Shown here: positions 40,018-48,872 of the stretch, one piece after another | Layout of the letters: the number at the start of each line of letters is the position of its first letter | Position numbering within the stretch: position 1 is the stretch's first letter | NCBI GenBank assembly: GCA_020622085.1 | Contig: JAHRYM010000002.1 | Coordinates: forward strand, 147,281-211,280 | Length of the DNA stretch: 64,000 nucleotides | Direction: 5' to 3' | From: Paracoccaceae bacterium | Lineage (GTDB): Bacteria; Pseudomonadota; Alphaproteobacteria; Rhodobacterales; Rhodobacteraceae | The notes under the pieces: model-generated | Database searches by the model: none | What the model saw: only the letters and a program-made list of their open reading frames with translations | What the model was told of the DNA's origin: nothing | Translations under genes and position numbers: made by a program

Positions 40018-40946
40018 CCCTGGGCGGCATCGACATCGTCATGCTCATTGCCTCGATGATGGTCGCCGCAACTCCGATCCTGCTGGCGGCGACCGGCGAG
40101 ATGGTGGCGGAAAAATCGGGCGTCCTGAACCTGGGCGTCGAAGGCATGATGATCATGGGCGCCATCGGCGGCTTTGCCGCGGCGGTGGCCACGGGCAGTC
40201 CGGTGATCGGGTTTTTGGCGGCGGCGGTGGCCGGGGCGGTCATGGCGCTGCTGTTTGCCTTTCTCACGCTCAGGCTCTTGTCGAACCAGGTGGCGACGGG
40301 GCTGGCGCTGACCCTGTTCGGCCTTGGGCTCTCGGCGCTTCTGGGCCAGGGGATGCAGGGGATCAAGCCGCCCGCGACCATGAAACTGCCCTTCGGCCCC
40401 TTGACGGATCTGCCTGTGCTGGGGCCGATCGTCTTTGGCCATGACTGGGTGGTTTACCTGTCGCTGGCGCTGGTCATGGCAGTCCGGTGGTTCCTGCGCC
40501 ATGCTCGCGGAGGGCTGATCCTGCGTGCCGTGGGCGAAAACCCCGAGGCCGCCCATGCGCTGGGTTATCCGGTGGTGCGAGTGCGGATGATGGCGCTGGC
40601 CTTCGGCGGGGCGCTGGCCGGTCTTGGCGGCGCCTATCTCAGCCTTGTGCGGGTGCCGCAATGGACCGAAGGAATGACCGCCGGCGCGGGCTGGATCGCG
40701 CTGGCCATCGTCGTCTTTGCCAGCTGGAAGGCCGAACGCGTCCTGCTTGGTGCCTATCTTTTTGGTGGTATCACGGTGCTGCAACTCCGGTTGCAGGCGG
40801 CCGGCGTGGCGATCCCGGTGCAGATCCTGTCGGCGGCGCCCTATCTGATCACGATCCTCGTCCTTGTGGTGATGTCGGCGCGCGGCGGGCGTGCGGCCCT
40901 TGCGGCGCCGGCCGCGCTTGGCCGTCCGTTCCACGCCACCAGATGA
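40014..40946 (+). CDS. ABC transporter permease (nucleoside class), second subunit
   Basis: 310-aa permease partner with about eight hydrophobic segments. The typical N-terminus (TPILLAATGEMVAEKSGVLNLGVEGMM) and RAVGENPEAAHALGYPVVRVRMMALAFGGALAGLGG are diagnostic of this group. ATG 40014 overlaps the stop of the first permease. No BMP-family substrate-binding lipoprotein gene is found in the window; it must be elsewhere or be shared. Confidence 0.92.
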   Translation: MTLGGIDIVMLIASMMVAATPILLAATGEMVAEKSGVLNLGVEGMMIMGAIGGFAAAVATGSPVIGFLAAAVAGAVMALLFAFLTLRLLSNQVATGLALTLFGLGLSALLGQGMQGIKPPATMKLPFGPLTDLPVLGPIVFGHDWVVYLSLALVMAVRWFLRHARGGLILRAVGENPEAAHALGYPVVRVRMMALAFGGALAGLGGAYLSLVRVPQWTEGMTAGAGWIALAIVVFASWKAERVLLGAYLFGGITVLQLRLQAAGVAIPVQILSAAPYLITILVLVVMSARGGRAALAAPAALGRPFHATR

Positions 40947-40974
40947 TCGAGGTCCGGCCCGGGAACGGCTTCCG

Positions 40975-41955
40975 ATGACCATCCCGAACCTGCTGATCGT
41001 CGCCCAGGCGGGCCGATTGGCCTATGAGGCAGTGATCTTCGCCGCCTCGCTGCGCCACAGCGATCCCGGCTTTGCCGGACGGGTGATCTGCGCCGTGCCC
41101 GAAACCGGCACGCTCTGGCCCGTCGAGACGCGCCTGCCCGATCCGGTGCGCGAGGTTCTCGGGCGGCTTGATGTCGAGATCCGCCCCTTCGAGGCGCGGA
41201 TCTGGGGGCAGCGCTATCCACAGGGCAACAAGATCGAAGCGCTTGCCCTGCTCCCCGAGGGCGAGCCTTTCCTGTTCTTCGATACCGATACCCTGATCAC
41301 CGGCCCCTTGTCACGGATCGACTTCAATGCAGCGCGGCCCACCGCCTCGATGCGCCGCGAGCCGACATGGCCGGTGGTTCCGCCCTATGGCCCCTCTGCC
41401 GACCGGATCTGGCAATCGCTTTATGACCGCTTCGGCCTTGATTTCACATCAAGCCTTGATCCGGCGGAACCGGCCTATTCCTGGGAACGGCATCTTTACT
41501 TCAACGCCGGCTGGTTTCTCGGCCCCTGCCCACATCGCTTTGGGGCCTTGTTTCGGGACTATGCGCGCAGCATCGAAACCGATCCGCCTGCCGAACTGGC
41601 CAGTCAGGCCCTATATCCCTGGCTCGACCAGATAGCGCTGCCACTGGTCATCCATGGATTCGGAGGCGGGCGACCGGGGCCGGACCTGTCCGGGCTTGAT
41701 GGGGAGGCGAGCTGCCATTACCGCGCCCTGCCACTGCTTTACGCCCGCGAAAGCGACCAGGTGATCGGGGTGATCGAAAGCTGCCTTGCGCCGAACCCGA
41801 TCAAACGGGTGGTCAAAAACCACGATCCCGTGCGGCGGATCGTCTTCCAGGGCAGGGGCGCGCGGATCCGCGCCGCCTTCGACCAGCAGGCGCTACCCCG
41901 GCGCGAAGCCGTGATCCGAAACCGGATTCGCAATCTGGGATTGTGGATGAGATAG
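40975..41955 (+). CDS. Glycosyltransferase-like protein (nucleotide-diphospho-sugar transferase fold)
   Basis: 326-aa soluble protein. The N-terminus (PNLLIVAQAGRLAYEAVIFAASLRHSDP) and a D-x-D motif, FFDTDT (Asp103, Asp105), followed by a long C-terminal half with LYFNAGWFLGP, resemble GT-A fold enzymes of the GT8/GT24-like type. A homologue of unknown function is frequent upstream of glpX in this family. ATG 40975 is chosen; the frame to 40891 overlaps the permease. Acceptor and donor unknown. Confidence 0.65.
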   Translation: MTIPNLLIVAQAGRLAYEAVIFAASLRHSDPGFAGRVICAVPETGTLWPVETRLPDPVREVLGRLDVEIRPFEARIWGQRYPQGNKIEALALLPEGEPFLFFDTDTLITGPLSRIDFNAARPTASMRREPTWPVVPPYGPSADRIWQSLYDRFGLDFTSSLDPAEPAYSWERHLYFNAGWFLGPCPHRFGALFRDYARSIETDPPAELASQALYPWLDQIALPLVIHGFGGGRPGPDLSGLDGEASCHYRALPLLYARESDQVIGVIESCLAPNPIKRVVKNHDPVRRIVFQGRGARIRAAFDQQALPRREAVIRNRIRNLGLWMR

Positions 41956-42051
41956 GCCCGGACATTGCCGTTAGCGCCACCGCGCTTGCTGCCCCCGGGC
42001 TTTCGGTTGTAAGCGGGGCGCGCAAGGTTTCTGATCCCGAGGACATACGCC

Positions 42052-43023
42052 ATGGCCGCTGCCAACGCCCAGCAATTTCTTGACCGCATGCTTTCGCTGG
42101 GCCTGGCCCGCGTCTCCGAAGCCGCGGCCCATGCCTCGGCCCGCCTGATCGGGCGCGGCGATGAGAAGGCCGCCGACCAGGCGGCAGTGAACGCGATGCG
42201 CGACCAGCTCAACATGCTTGATATCAAGGGCGTCGTCGTGATCGGCGAGGGCGAACGCGACGAGGCACCGATGCTCTACATCGGCGAGGAAGTCGGCACC
42301 GGAAACGGACCCGAGGTGGACATCGCCCTTGATCCGCTGGAAGGCACGACGCTGACGGCCAAGGACATGCCGAACGCGCTGACCGTGATCGCCATGGCAC
42401 CGCGCGGCACTCTCCTGCATGCGCCCGATGTCTATATGGACAAGCTTGCCATCGGCCCGGGCCTGCCCAAGGACGTGGTCAGCCTTGACATGAGCCCGAC
42501 CGAACGGATCGTCGAACTGGCCAAGGCCAAGAAGTGCCGGCCCACCGACCTGATGGTGTGCGTCCTTGAACGACCCCGGCACGAGGATCTGGTGGCCGAG
42601 GTCCGCGCCACCGGCGCCGCGATCCGGCTCATTACCGATGGCGACGTGGCCGGCGTGATCCACTGCGCCGAATCCGACATCACCGGCATCGACATGTATA
42701 TGGGTTCGGGCGGGGCGCCCGAAGGCGTTCTGGCGGCATCGGCGCTGAAATGCATGGGCGGGCAGATGTGGGGCCGGCTGCTGTTTCGCAATGATGACGA
42801 ACGCGGCCGCGCGGCCAAGGCGGGAATCACCGACCTGAACCGCATCTATTCGCGCGACGAACTGGTGACGGCGGACGTGATCTTTGCCGCAACCGGCGTC
42901 ACCAATGGCTCCATCGTGCGCGGCGTCCGGCGGGAACCGAACTTCATCGAGACGGAAACCATCCTGATGCGTTCGAAAACCGGTTCGGTGCGGCGGATGG
43001 TCTATCGCAACCCGATCCGCTGA
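42052..43023 (+). CDS. glpX: Fructose-1,6-bisphosphatase class II
   Basis: 323-aa Li+-sensitive, metal-dependent phosphatase acting in gluconeogenesis and the Calvin cycle (some homologues also hydrolyse sedoheptulose-1,7-bisphosphate). Metal and substrate motifs: VVIGEGERDEAPMLYIGEEVG, IALDPLEGTTLTA and ITDGDVAGVI. C-terminus GVRREPNFIETETILMRSKTGSVR is typical. CCGAGG precedes the start. Followed by a hairpin and recJ. Confidence 0.96.
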   Translation: MAAANAQQFLDRMLSLGLARVSEAAAHASARLIGRGDEKAADQAAVNAMRDQLNMLDIKGVVVIGEGERDEAPMLYIGEEVGTGNGPEVDIALDPLEGTTLTAKDMPNALTVIAMAPRGTLLHAPDVYMDKLAIGPGLPKDVVSLDMSPTERIVELAKAKKCRPTDLMVCVLERPRHEDLVAEVRATGAAIRLITDGDVAGVIHCAESDITGIDMYMGSGGAPEGVLAASALKCMGGQMWGRLLFRNDDERGRAAKAGITDLNRIYSRDELVTADVIFAATGVTNGSIVRGVRREPNFIETETILMRSKTGSVRRMVYRNPIR

Positions 43024-43045
43024 TTTTGGCGCTGGAACAGAATGA

Positions 43046-43072
43046 AAGGGGCATCCCGCCGGGGTGCCCCTT
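43046..43072 (+). terminator. Hairpin between glpX and recJ
   Basis: AAGGGGCA / TGCCCCTT stem extended by a G-U and three more pairs, loop GCC. It is 23 bp past the glpX stop. No T run follows (GGCCGTTTCG), so it may be a factor-dependent terminator or an RNA 3' stabiliser rather than an intrinsic terminator. Confidence 0.5.
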
Positions 43073-43123
43073 GGCCGTTTCGTGCCCTTGCGGCGGGACA
43101 GCTAAACGGGCAGGAACAGGGGC

Positions 43124-44869
43124 ATGAGCGCATTCCTGAACGTCGAACAATCAGCTCTTGGCCAGCGCTGGATCGGCCCCACCCCCGAGGTCGAACGGCT
43201 GGCCGAGGCGATGGTGCAGGACACCGGCCTGCCCCTGCCACTCGCCCGCCTTCTGGTGTCGCGTGGCGTGGCCCCGACCGAGGCTGCGGCCTTCCTCGAT
43301 CCGCACCTGCGTGACCTCTTGCCCGATCCACGGCGACTGAAGGATATGGACCGTGCCGCGGCGCGGTTCCTGCGGGCGGTGAAGGGGTGCGAACGAATCG
43401 CGGTCTTCGGCGATTATGACGTGGACGGCGGCGCATCGAGCGCGCTGATCCTGACCTGGCTCAGGCTTTTGGGACGCGAGGCCACGCTTTATATCCCCGA
43501 CCGCATCGACGAGGGCTATGGCCCGAACGTGCCCGCGATGTCGGGCCTTGCGGCCACGCATGACCTGATCCTCTGCGTCGATTGCGGCACGCTCAGCCAC
43601 GAAGCCATCGCCGCGGCCAAGGGCGCGGATGTGGTGATCCTTGACCACCATCTGGGCGGCGAAACCCTGCCCCCCGCGCTTGCCGTGGTGAACCCGAACC
43701 GGCAGGACGAGGACGGGAGCCTTGGCCACCTTTGCGCGGCTTCGGTGGTGTTCCTGATGCTGGTCGAGGCGAACCGCCTGATGCGCGGCGATGGCGCACA
43801 GGGGCCGGACCTGATGGCGATGCTCGATCTGGTGGCGCTGGCCACGGTGGCCGATGTGGCGCCGCTGGTGGGCGTCAACCGGGCGCTGGTCCGGCAGGGG
43901 CTGAAGGTGCTGGCGCGGCGCGACCGTCCTGGCTTGCGGGCGCTGGCCGACGTGGCGCGGATGGACCAAGCGCCGACGCCCTATCACCTGGGCTTCCTGC
44001 TGGGTCCGCGCGTCAACGCCGGTGGCCGGATCGGCGCCGCGGATCTTGGCGCGCGGCTTCTCGCCACGGCCGACCCGCACGAGGCCGAGGCGCTGGCCGA
44101 ACGGCTGGACATCCTGAACACCGAACGGCGCGAGATCGAGGCGCGGGTCCGCGATGCCGCCCTTGAACAGGCCGAGGCGCGCGGCCTTGACGCGCCCCTG
44201 GTCTGGGCGGCCGCCGAAGGCTGGCACCCGGGCGTCGTCGGCATCGTCGCCGCGCGGCTGAAAGAAGCCACGCACCGCCCCGCCGTGGTCATCGGCCTTG
44301 ATGGCGGGATCGGCAAGGGATCGGGCCGGTCGATCACCGGCATCGACCTTGGCGCCGCGATCCACCGGCTGGCGGGCGAAGGCCTGCTGGAAAAGGGCGG
44401 CGGTCACCGGATGGCTGCGGGCCTGACCGTTCGGCAGGACAAGCTGGAGCCGGCGATGGAGCGACTGGCCGAACTGCTGGCGCGGCAGGGCGCGGGCGCC
44501 GACGGCCCGCGAGACCTGCGGATCGACGGGCTGCTGATGCCGCAGGCGATCACGGCCGCGCTGATCGAGGAAATCGAAAAGGCCGGCCCCTTCGGGCAAG
44601 GCGCGCCCGCCCCGCGCTTTGCTATCCCGGCCGCCACCGTCACCCATTCGGCGCGGATGGGCACCAACCATCTGCGCGCCACGCTCTCCGATGGCCTTTC
44701 AGCCCGGCTGGAGGCGATCTGCTTTGGCGGCTGCGACACAGCACTTGGCCCCCTGATCGAAGCCCGGACCGGCCGCCGCCTGCACCTTGCCGGCCGGGTC
44801 GAGCTGAACACCTGGGGCGGCCGCACCCGTGTGCAGCTGAAGATCGAGGACGCCGCCCCGGCCGATTAA
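43124..44869 (+). CDS. recJ: Single-stranded-DNA-specific exonuclease RecJ
   Basis: 581-aa DHH-superfamily 5'-3' ssDNA exonuclease for RecF-pathway recombination and base-excision and mismatch repair. Motifs: VFGDYDVDGGASSALIL, CVDCGT, the eponymous VVILDHHLGG, and DHHA1 GGGHRMAAGLTV. The OB-like C-terminus is present. CAGGGGC before ATG 43124. It is the last gene before the tRNA-Glu/island locus. Confidence 0.96.
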   Translation: MSAFLNVEQSALGQRWIGPTPEVERLAEAMVQDTGLPLPLARLLVSRGVAPTEAAAFLDPHLRDLLPDPRRLKDMDRAAARFLRAVKGCERIAVFGDYDVDGGASSALILTWLRLLGREATLYIPDRIDEGYGPNVPAMSGLAATHDLILCVDCGTLSHEAIAAAKGADVVILDHHLGGETLPPALAVVNPNRQDEDGSLGHLCAASVVFLMLVEANRLMRGDGAQGPDLMAMLDLVALATVADVAPLVGVNRALVRQGLKVLARRDRPGLRALADVARMDQAPTPYHLGFLLGPRVNAGGRIGAADLGARLLATADPHEAEALAERLDILNTERREIEARVRDAALEQAEARGLDAPLVWAAAEGWHPGVVGIVAARLKEATHRPAVVIGLDGGIGKGSGRSITGIDLGAAIHRLAGEGLLEKGGGHRMAAGLTVRQDKLEPAMERLAELLARQGAGADGPRDLRIDGLLMPQAITAALIEEIEKAGPFGQGAPAPRFAIPAATVTHSARMGTNHLRATLSDGLSARLEAICFGGCDTALGPLIEARTGRRLHLAGRVELNTWGGRTRVQLKIEDAAPAD

Positions 44870-44930
44870 CCTTGGCCGCGTTCAGCCTGGTCCGCCGCGG
44901 AAGATGCGTGAAAATTCGTGAAAATTCCTC

Positions 44931-44959
44931 TTGCGCCTCTCGCGGACCTGCCCTAAACA
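44931..44959 (+). promoter_or_regulatory. Candidate promoter for tRNA-Glu
   Basis: TTGCGC (44931-44936), 17-bp GC-rich spacer, TAAACA (44954-44959), 53 bp ahead of the tRNA. Just upstream is a tandem GTGAAAATTC repeat. The pattern resembles strong stable-RNA promoters of this group but is only an inspection call. Confidence 0.5.
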
Positions 44960-45012
44960 CCGCCCCACGCCGCGACACTGATCGACGATCGGACGCAGCG
45001 AAACGCCAGTGT

Positions 45013-45087
45013 GGCCCGTTCGTCTATCGGTTAGGACACCAGGTTTTCAACCTGGGAAGAGGGGTTCGACTCCCCTACGGGCTGCCA
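45013..45087 (+). tRNA. tRNA-Glu (UUC anticodon)
   Basis: Full cloverleaf: acceptor GGCCCGT/ACGGGCT with one G-U pair, anticodon stem CCAGG/CCTGG with loop TTTTCAA (anticodon TTC at 45046-45048), T arm AGGGG-TTCGACT-CCCCT, discriminator G and encoded CCA. Its last 20 bases (45068-45087) are the left attachment site of the island, which rebuilds the same tRNA end, so the gene stays intact. Confidence 0.97.
45068..45087 (+). repeat. attL (20-bp core)
   Basis: GACTCCCCTACGGGCTGCCA, the T-stem/acceptor end of tRNA-Glu including CCA. Identical to 57844-57863. Confidence 0.95.
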
Positions 45088-45100
45088 ACACCACGATTTT

Positions 45101-45190
45101 TGCGTCCCCATGCGTCCCAACAGCGCAGAAAATCGTTTAAAATCAATCATCCTCTGACTCCATGCGTCCCAGTGCATCCCTATGCATCCC
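45101..45190 (+). repeat. Five TGCRTCCC repeats beside attL
   Basis: TGCGTCCC at 45101, 45111 and 45163; TGCATCCC at 45173 and 45183, all in the same orientation and mostly 10 bp apart, one helical turn. They lie between attL and the integrase and look like a protein-binding array (excisionase, integrase arm or repressor). Confidence 0.7.
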
Positions 45191-45195
45191 GGCCA

Positions 45196-45240
45196 TGTTG
45201 GTATCATATGTGGGTATCGAAATTTTCCGCGATACCAACA
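45196..45240 (+). repeat. TGTTGGTATC arm-type repeats, left end
   Basis: TGTTGGTATC at 45196-45205, a near copy TGTGGGTATC at 45209-45218 and an inverted copy at 45231-45240, just before the integrase start. The same decamer recurs at the right end, as expected of integrase arm sites. They may also let the integrase control its own promoter. Confidence 0.75.
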
Positions 45241-45248
45241 GGTGATTC

Positions 45249-46448
45249 ATGGCACTGGTCGACACCGCATTGAGGGGCTTAAAGCCTGAAAACAAACCGA
45301 AAAAATACAGTGACTCCGGTGGGCTATTCCTCCTGGTCAACCCGAACGGCTCTAAGCTGTGGCGTCTGGCCTATCGGTTCGATGGAAAGCAGAAGACTCT
45401 TGCCTTCGGCGCTTATCCCAAAGTGACCCTTGCCGATGCCCGCGCGCTGCGGGACCGGGCCAAGAAGGCGCTTGCTGATGGTATCGACCCGGCGCGTCAC
45501 GATACCATCACGACCACCGACCACGACACCTTTGAGGCTATCGGGCGGGAATGGCTCAAGGCGCAGGAACCGACATGGGCACCGAAGTATGCCCCGCAAG
45601 TGTTCCGCACTTTTGAGCGCGACGTGTTCCCGGTTCTGGGGCAACGTCCGATCACCGACATTGAACCTAGCGAAGTCCTGAAAGTGCTGCGGGCCGTGGA
45701 AGAACGCGGGGCGCAGGACATTGCCAAGCGGCTGCGCCAGAAGATCAGCGCAATCTTCCGGTTTGCCGTCGCCACAGATCGGGCCAAGGCTGACCCTGCC
45801 GCGAACCTGAAAGGCGCATTAAAGCCCCCGCCCAAGACCCGCCACATGGCGGCGCTGCGGGCGGCAGACATGCCCGACTTCCTGCAACGGCTGCGGGCGT
45901 TCGATGGTGACGCGCGAACCGCCTTGGCGCTTGAACTGCTTATCCACACTATGACCCGCACCAATGAAGTTCGGTTCGGGCGCTGGTCCGAGATTGACGG
46001 CGATCTGTGGCGCATCCCTGCCGAACGGATGAAGGCGGGGCGGGATCACGTCATTCCTCTGTCACGGCAGGCCAAGGCGATCTTGGAACGGCTGCGGGCA
46101 CTGGCAGGGGCATCACCTTGGATAGCCGAAGGGACGCGCGGCAAGCCCATGAGCGAAAACACCATGCTCTTTGCGCTCTATCGAATGGGCTACCATAGCC
46201 GGGCCACCACGCACGGCTTCCGGTCAACCGCGTCGACCATCCTGAACGAGTCCCGACAATTCAGCGCCGATGCGATCGAGCGGCAGCTTGCCCATGTTCC
46301 CGGCGACTCCGTCCGATCTGCTTACAACGCAGCGCTGTATCTCGATGAACGGGCGGAAATGCTTCAATGGTGGAGCGATCAACTGGACGGCTTTGAAGCG
46401 GCTGGGGCTAAAAAGTCAGACACTGATTTAACCGATCTGCTTTCCTGA
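45249..46448 (+). CDS. int: Tyrosine recombinase (P4-type integrase)
   Basis: 399-aa site-specific recombinase that inserts the island into tRNA-Glu. The N-terminal arm-binding domain (DUF4102 type: YSDSGGLFLLVNPNGSKLWRLAYRF) is followed by a core-binding SAM-like domain and the catalytic domain. Catalytic residues: Arg in MTRTNEVRFGRW, HGFRST (H-x-x-R), His in AHVPG, and the nucleophile Tyr in AYNAALYLDERAEMLQWW. Complete. Directly beside attL, transcribed inward. Confidence 0.96.
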   Translation: MALVDTALRGLKPENKPKKYSDSGGLFLLVNPNGSKLWRLAYRFDGKQKTLAFGAYPKVTLADARALRDRAKKALADGIDPARHDTITTTDHDTFEAIGREWLKAQEPTWAPKYAPQVFRTFERDVFPVLGQRPITDIEPSEVLKVLRAVEERGAQDIAKRLRQKISAIFRFAVATDRAKADPAANLKGALKPPPKTRHMAALRAADMPDFLQRLRAFDGDARTALALELLIHTMTRTNEVRFGRWSEIDGDLWRIPAERMKAGRDHVIPLSRQAKAILERLRALAGASPWIAEGTRGKPMSENTMLFALYRMGYHSRATTHGFRSTASTILNESRQFSADAIERQLAHVPGDSVRSAYNAALYLDERAEMLQWWSDQLDGFEAAGAKKSDTDLTDLLS

Positions 46449-46465
46449 GACGAATAGAAACACAT

Positions 46466-46509
46466 TAAATGAGAAAGGCCGCGCTTAATTGTGCGGCCTT
46501 TCTCATTTA
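46466..46509. terminator. Bidirectional terminator after int
   Basis: 17-bp perfect inverted repeat (46466-46482 with 46493-46509) with a 10-nt loop. It is GC-rich inside (GGCCGC) and A/T-rich outside, so it would end transcripts on both strands. It starts 17 bp past the integrase stop. Confidence 0.85.
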
Positions 46510-46570
46510 GTGTGAAATTCGGATTCCGCTTCCCTGAAAATATCCGAGCCTGTAAAATGCATGAATGAAG

Positions 46571-46603
46571 AAAGCCCCGCAGCGGCAAAACTGGCGGGGC
46601 TTT
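46571..46603 (+). terminator. Second strong hairpin ahead of the primase gene
   Basis: 10-bp perfect stem AAAGCCCCGC / GCGGGGCTTT (46571-46580, 46594-46603). Terminator-like, but placed 25 bp before the primase ATG, so it could be an attenuator or an insulator in the primase leader. Confidence 0.65.
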
Positions 46604-46628
46604 CAATGAGAAGCGGAAGTGAGTTGAT

Positions 46629-48872
46629 ATGCAGGAATATACCGAAACGCGCCCAATGGCGCAAGCCCATTTCAATATCTTTGAAACCGATCTGAGCGCC
46701 CTTCTGGGATGCACTGAGACGCATGGGGATTTATCGGCAGGGGATATTAACCGCGCGACGGCGGATAATTCCGGCTGCGATCTGCCGCTTGCCGTCTCGA
46801 TGTTCGCAGACGTGAAGGCACAACGGATCGAACCGAATCACCTGAGCCTTCGGCAACTGCAAGACCGGCTGAACAGCACCACGGCGCGCGACAAGGGCAG
46901 CCTGCCCCTGGTGAAGCTGGGCACCTTCGGGGATGCCCGAACCGACAAGGGCAGCTTGCGCCACGATGCCAACCTGTTGCGCGTGTCGGGCGTGGAAGGC
47001 GACTATGACGCGGGCGCAGTATCGCCGCAGGAAGCCGCCGAACGGCTGCGCCAGGCTGGCATTGCAGCCCTGATCTACACCACCCCCAGCCACACCGCAG
47101 AAGCGCCCCGGTGGCGAGTCCTTGCGCCCTTGGCGGGGGAAGTTGCCCCGGCCGAACGGGAAGCCCTATGCGCCCGCATCAATGGCGCGCTGGGGGGCAT
47201 CCTGGCAGCCGAGTCCTTCACCCCGTCGCAGTCCTATTACTTCGGCGCGGTGACCGGCCGTCCGGTAGAGTCCGTCCTTGTGGAAGGGCAGCCGCTTGAC
47301 CGCGTGTCGGGCGTTGCCTTGATCGGGCAGCAACCCAAGCCGGTGAAAGCGACCACCGATCTTTCAGACCTGTTCCGGGAACCGGCAGACCGGGCCGAAG
47401 TGCGGCGCGCCTTGGCGCTTATCACCGACTCCGATGATCGGGACCAATGGCTTAAAATCGGCATGGCGCTTCATGCCGAATTCTCGGGCAGCGATGAAGG
47501 CTTTGACCTCTGGTCGCATTGGTCGCGCCAGTCCCTGAAATTCGATGAGCGCGACCAACGCCAGAAATGGAAATCTTTCCGGCGCAGCGGAGTCGGCATC
47601 GGGACGCTTTTTGAAATCGCCAAGGGTTACGGGTATGAACGGCCTTCTTACTTTTCTGAATCTGATTTTGACGATCTGCCTGCACTTCCTGCGGAATCGA
47701 AACAAGCGAAGATCGGAATAATTCGCACCAAGAGCGGAGAAGTAAAACCGGCGCTGCACAATGCCATTCAATTTCTTGGGAAGGTGAATCGGAATCAAAG
47801 CTATTCGATCCGCAAGAACGATATGACCGGGCAAGATGAATGGCGCGCCGGGCCGATCAATGATGCCGATCTGGGCTTGATCCGCGTGGCGGTTGAACAG
47901 GCGGGAATGCACAATGTCGGGGCAGACCTGACCGCGGGCGCGGTTCGGGCAGTTGCCGAGTTGAACCGCTATCACCCGGTCAAGGATTGGCTGGAAACGC
48001 TGCACCATGACGGCAAGCCGCGCCTTGACTCATGGCTGACCCGATACCTTGGCGTCGACGCTTCCCCCTATTCCCGTGCCGTGGGGCGCGCCTTCCTGGT
48101 CGCAATGGTGGCGCGCGTCATGCGGCCGGGCTGCAAGCACGATCATGTTCTTGTGCTGGGCGGGGCGCAGGGCATCGGCAAATCCACCGCCTGCCGCATT
48201 CTGGGCGGTGACTGGGCGGGCGATAACATGCCCTCGATCCGCGACGGCGCGCGGGAAGCCGGGCTATACCTTCGCGGGCATTGGCTGGTGGAACTGGCCG
48301 AACTCGCCCCGTCGCGCAAGGCGGAACAGGAAGATTTGAAAGCCTTCCTGACTCGGGCAACCGATGAAATCCGCGCCCCCTATGCGCGCCGGGCTGACAT
48401 CGTGCCGCGCCAATGCGTCTTTGTGGGCACCACGAATGAAACCGCTTTCCTTCGGGATGCCAGCGGCGGGCGGCGCTTCTGGCCTGTGACCTGCGGCGCG
48501 AAGATCGAGACTGAGGAACTTGCCACAGATCGGGAACAGCTTTTCGCTGAGGCAGTCGCAGCCTTCCGGGCCGGTGAAGCATGGCACTTGCCGCCCGATC
48601 TGGAACGGCAGGCAGCGATTGAGCAAGAGGCAGCCCGCGAAGAACACCCGTGGGAACAGCCTATCCGTCGCATCCTGGACGGCTTGACCGAAGGTGACGG
48701 CTTTGACCGGCAACCGAAAGATAGCGTGACAGTGGGCGAGTTGCTCACGCTTCTGGGCATCCCTGTTGAAAGGCACCCCGGCAAGCCCTCTCGGGACGCG
48801 GCAGGCATCCTTCGCATGTTCGGCTGGGTGAAGCGCCGCAAGAATGACGGCATTGAATGGTGGCGGGCATGA
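46629..48872 (+). CDS. VapE-family primase/helicase (satellite replication protein)
   Basis: 747-aa protein combining an N-terminal archaeo-eukaryotic primase-like region (LLRVSGVEGDYDAG, then IYTTPSHTAEAPRWRVLAPL), a middle PriCT-2-like segment (DDRDQWLKIGMALHAEF...KWKSF, residues about 270-320) and a C-terminal VapE helicase domain. The P-loop GGAQGIGKST is near residue 510, with HWLVELAEL and FVGTTNETAFLRD after it. Proteins of this kind initiate replication of phage satellites and prophages. ATG 46629 has only a weak GAAGTGAG upstream. Followed by an iteron region. Confidence 0.9.
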   Translation: MQEYTETRPMAQAHFNIFETDLSALLGCTETHGDLSAGDINRATADNSGCDLPLAVSMFADVKAQRIEPNHLSLRQLQDRLNSTTARDKGSLPLVKLGTFGDARTDKGSLRHDANLLRVSGVEGDYDAGAVSPQEAAERLRQAGIAALIYTTPSHTAEAPRWRVLAPLAGEVAPAEREALCARINGALGGILAAESFTPSQSYYFGAVTGRPVESVLVEGQPLDRVSGVALIGQQPKPVKATTDLSDLFREPADRAEVRRALALITDSDDRDQWLKIGMALHAEFSGSDEGFDLWSHWSRQSLKFDERDQRQKWKSFRRSGVGIGTLFEIAKGYGYERPSYFSESDFDDLPALPAESKQAKIGIIRTKSGEVKPALHNAIQFLGKVNRNQSYSIRKNDMTGQDEWRAGPINDADLGLIRVAVEQAGMHNVGADLTAGAVRAVAELNRYHPVKDWLETLHHDGKPRLDSWLTRYLGVDASPYSRAVGRAFLVAMVARVMRPGCKHDHVLVLGGAQGIGKSTACRILGGDWAGDNMPSIRDGAREAGLYLRGHWLVELAELAPSRKAEQEDLKAFLTRATDEIRAPYARRADIVPRQCVFVGTTNETAFLRDASGGRRFWPVTCGAKIETEELATDREQLFAEAVAAFRAGEAWHLPPDLERQAAIEQEAAREEHPWEQPIRRILDGLTEGDGFDRQPKDSVTVGELLTLLGIPVERHPGKPSRDAAGILRMFGWVKRRKNDGIEWWRA

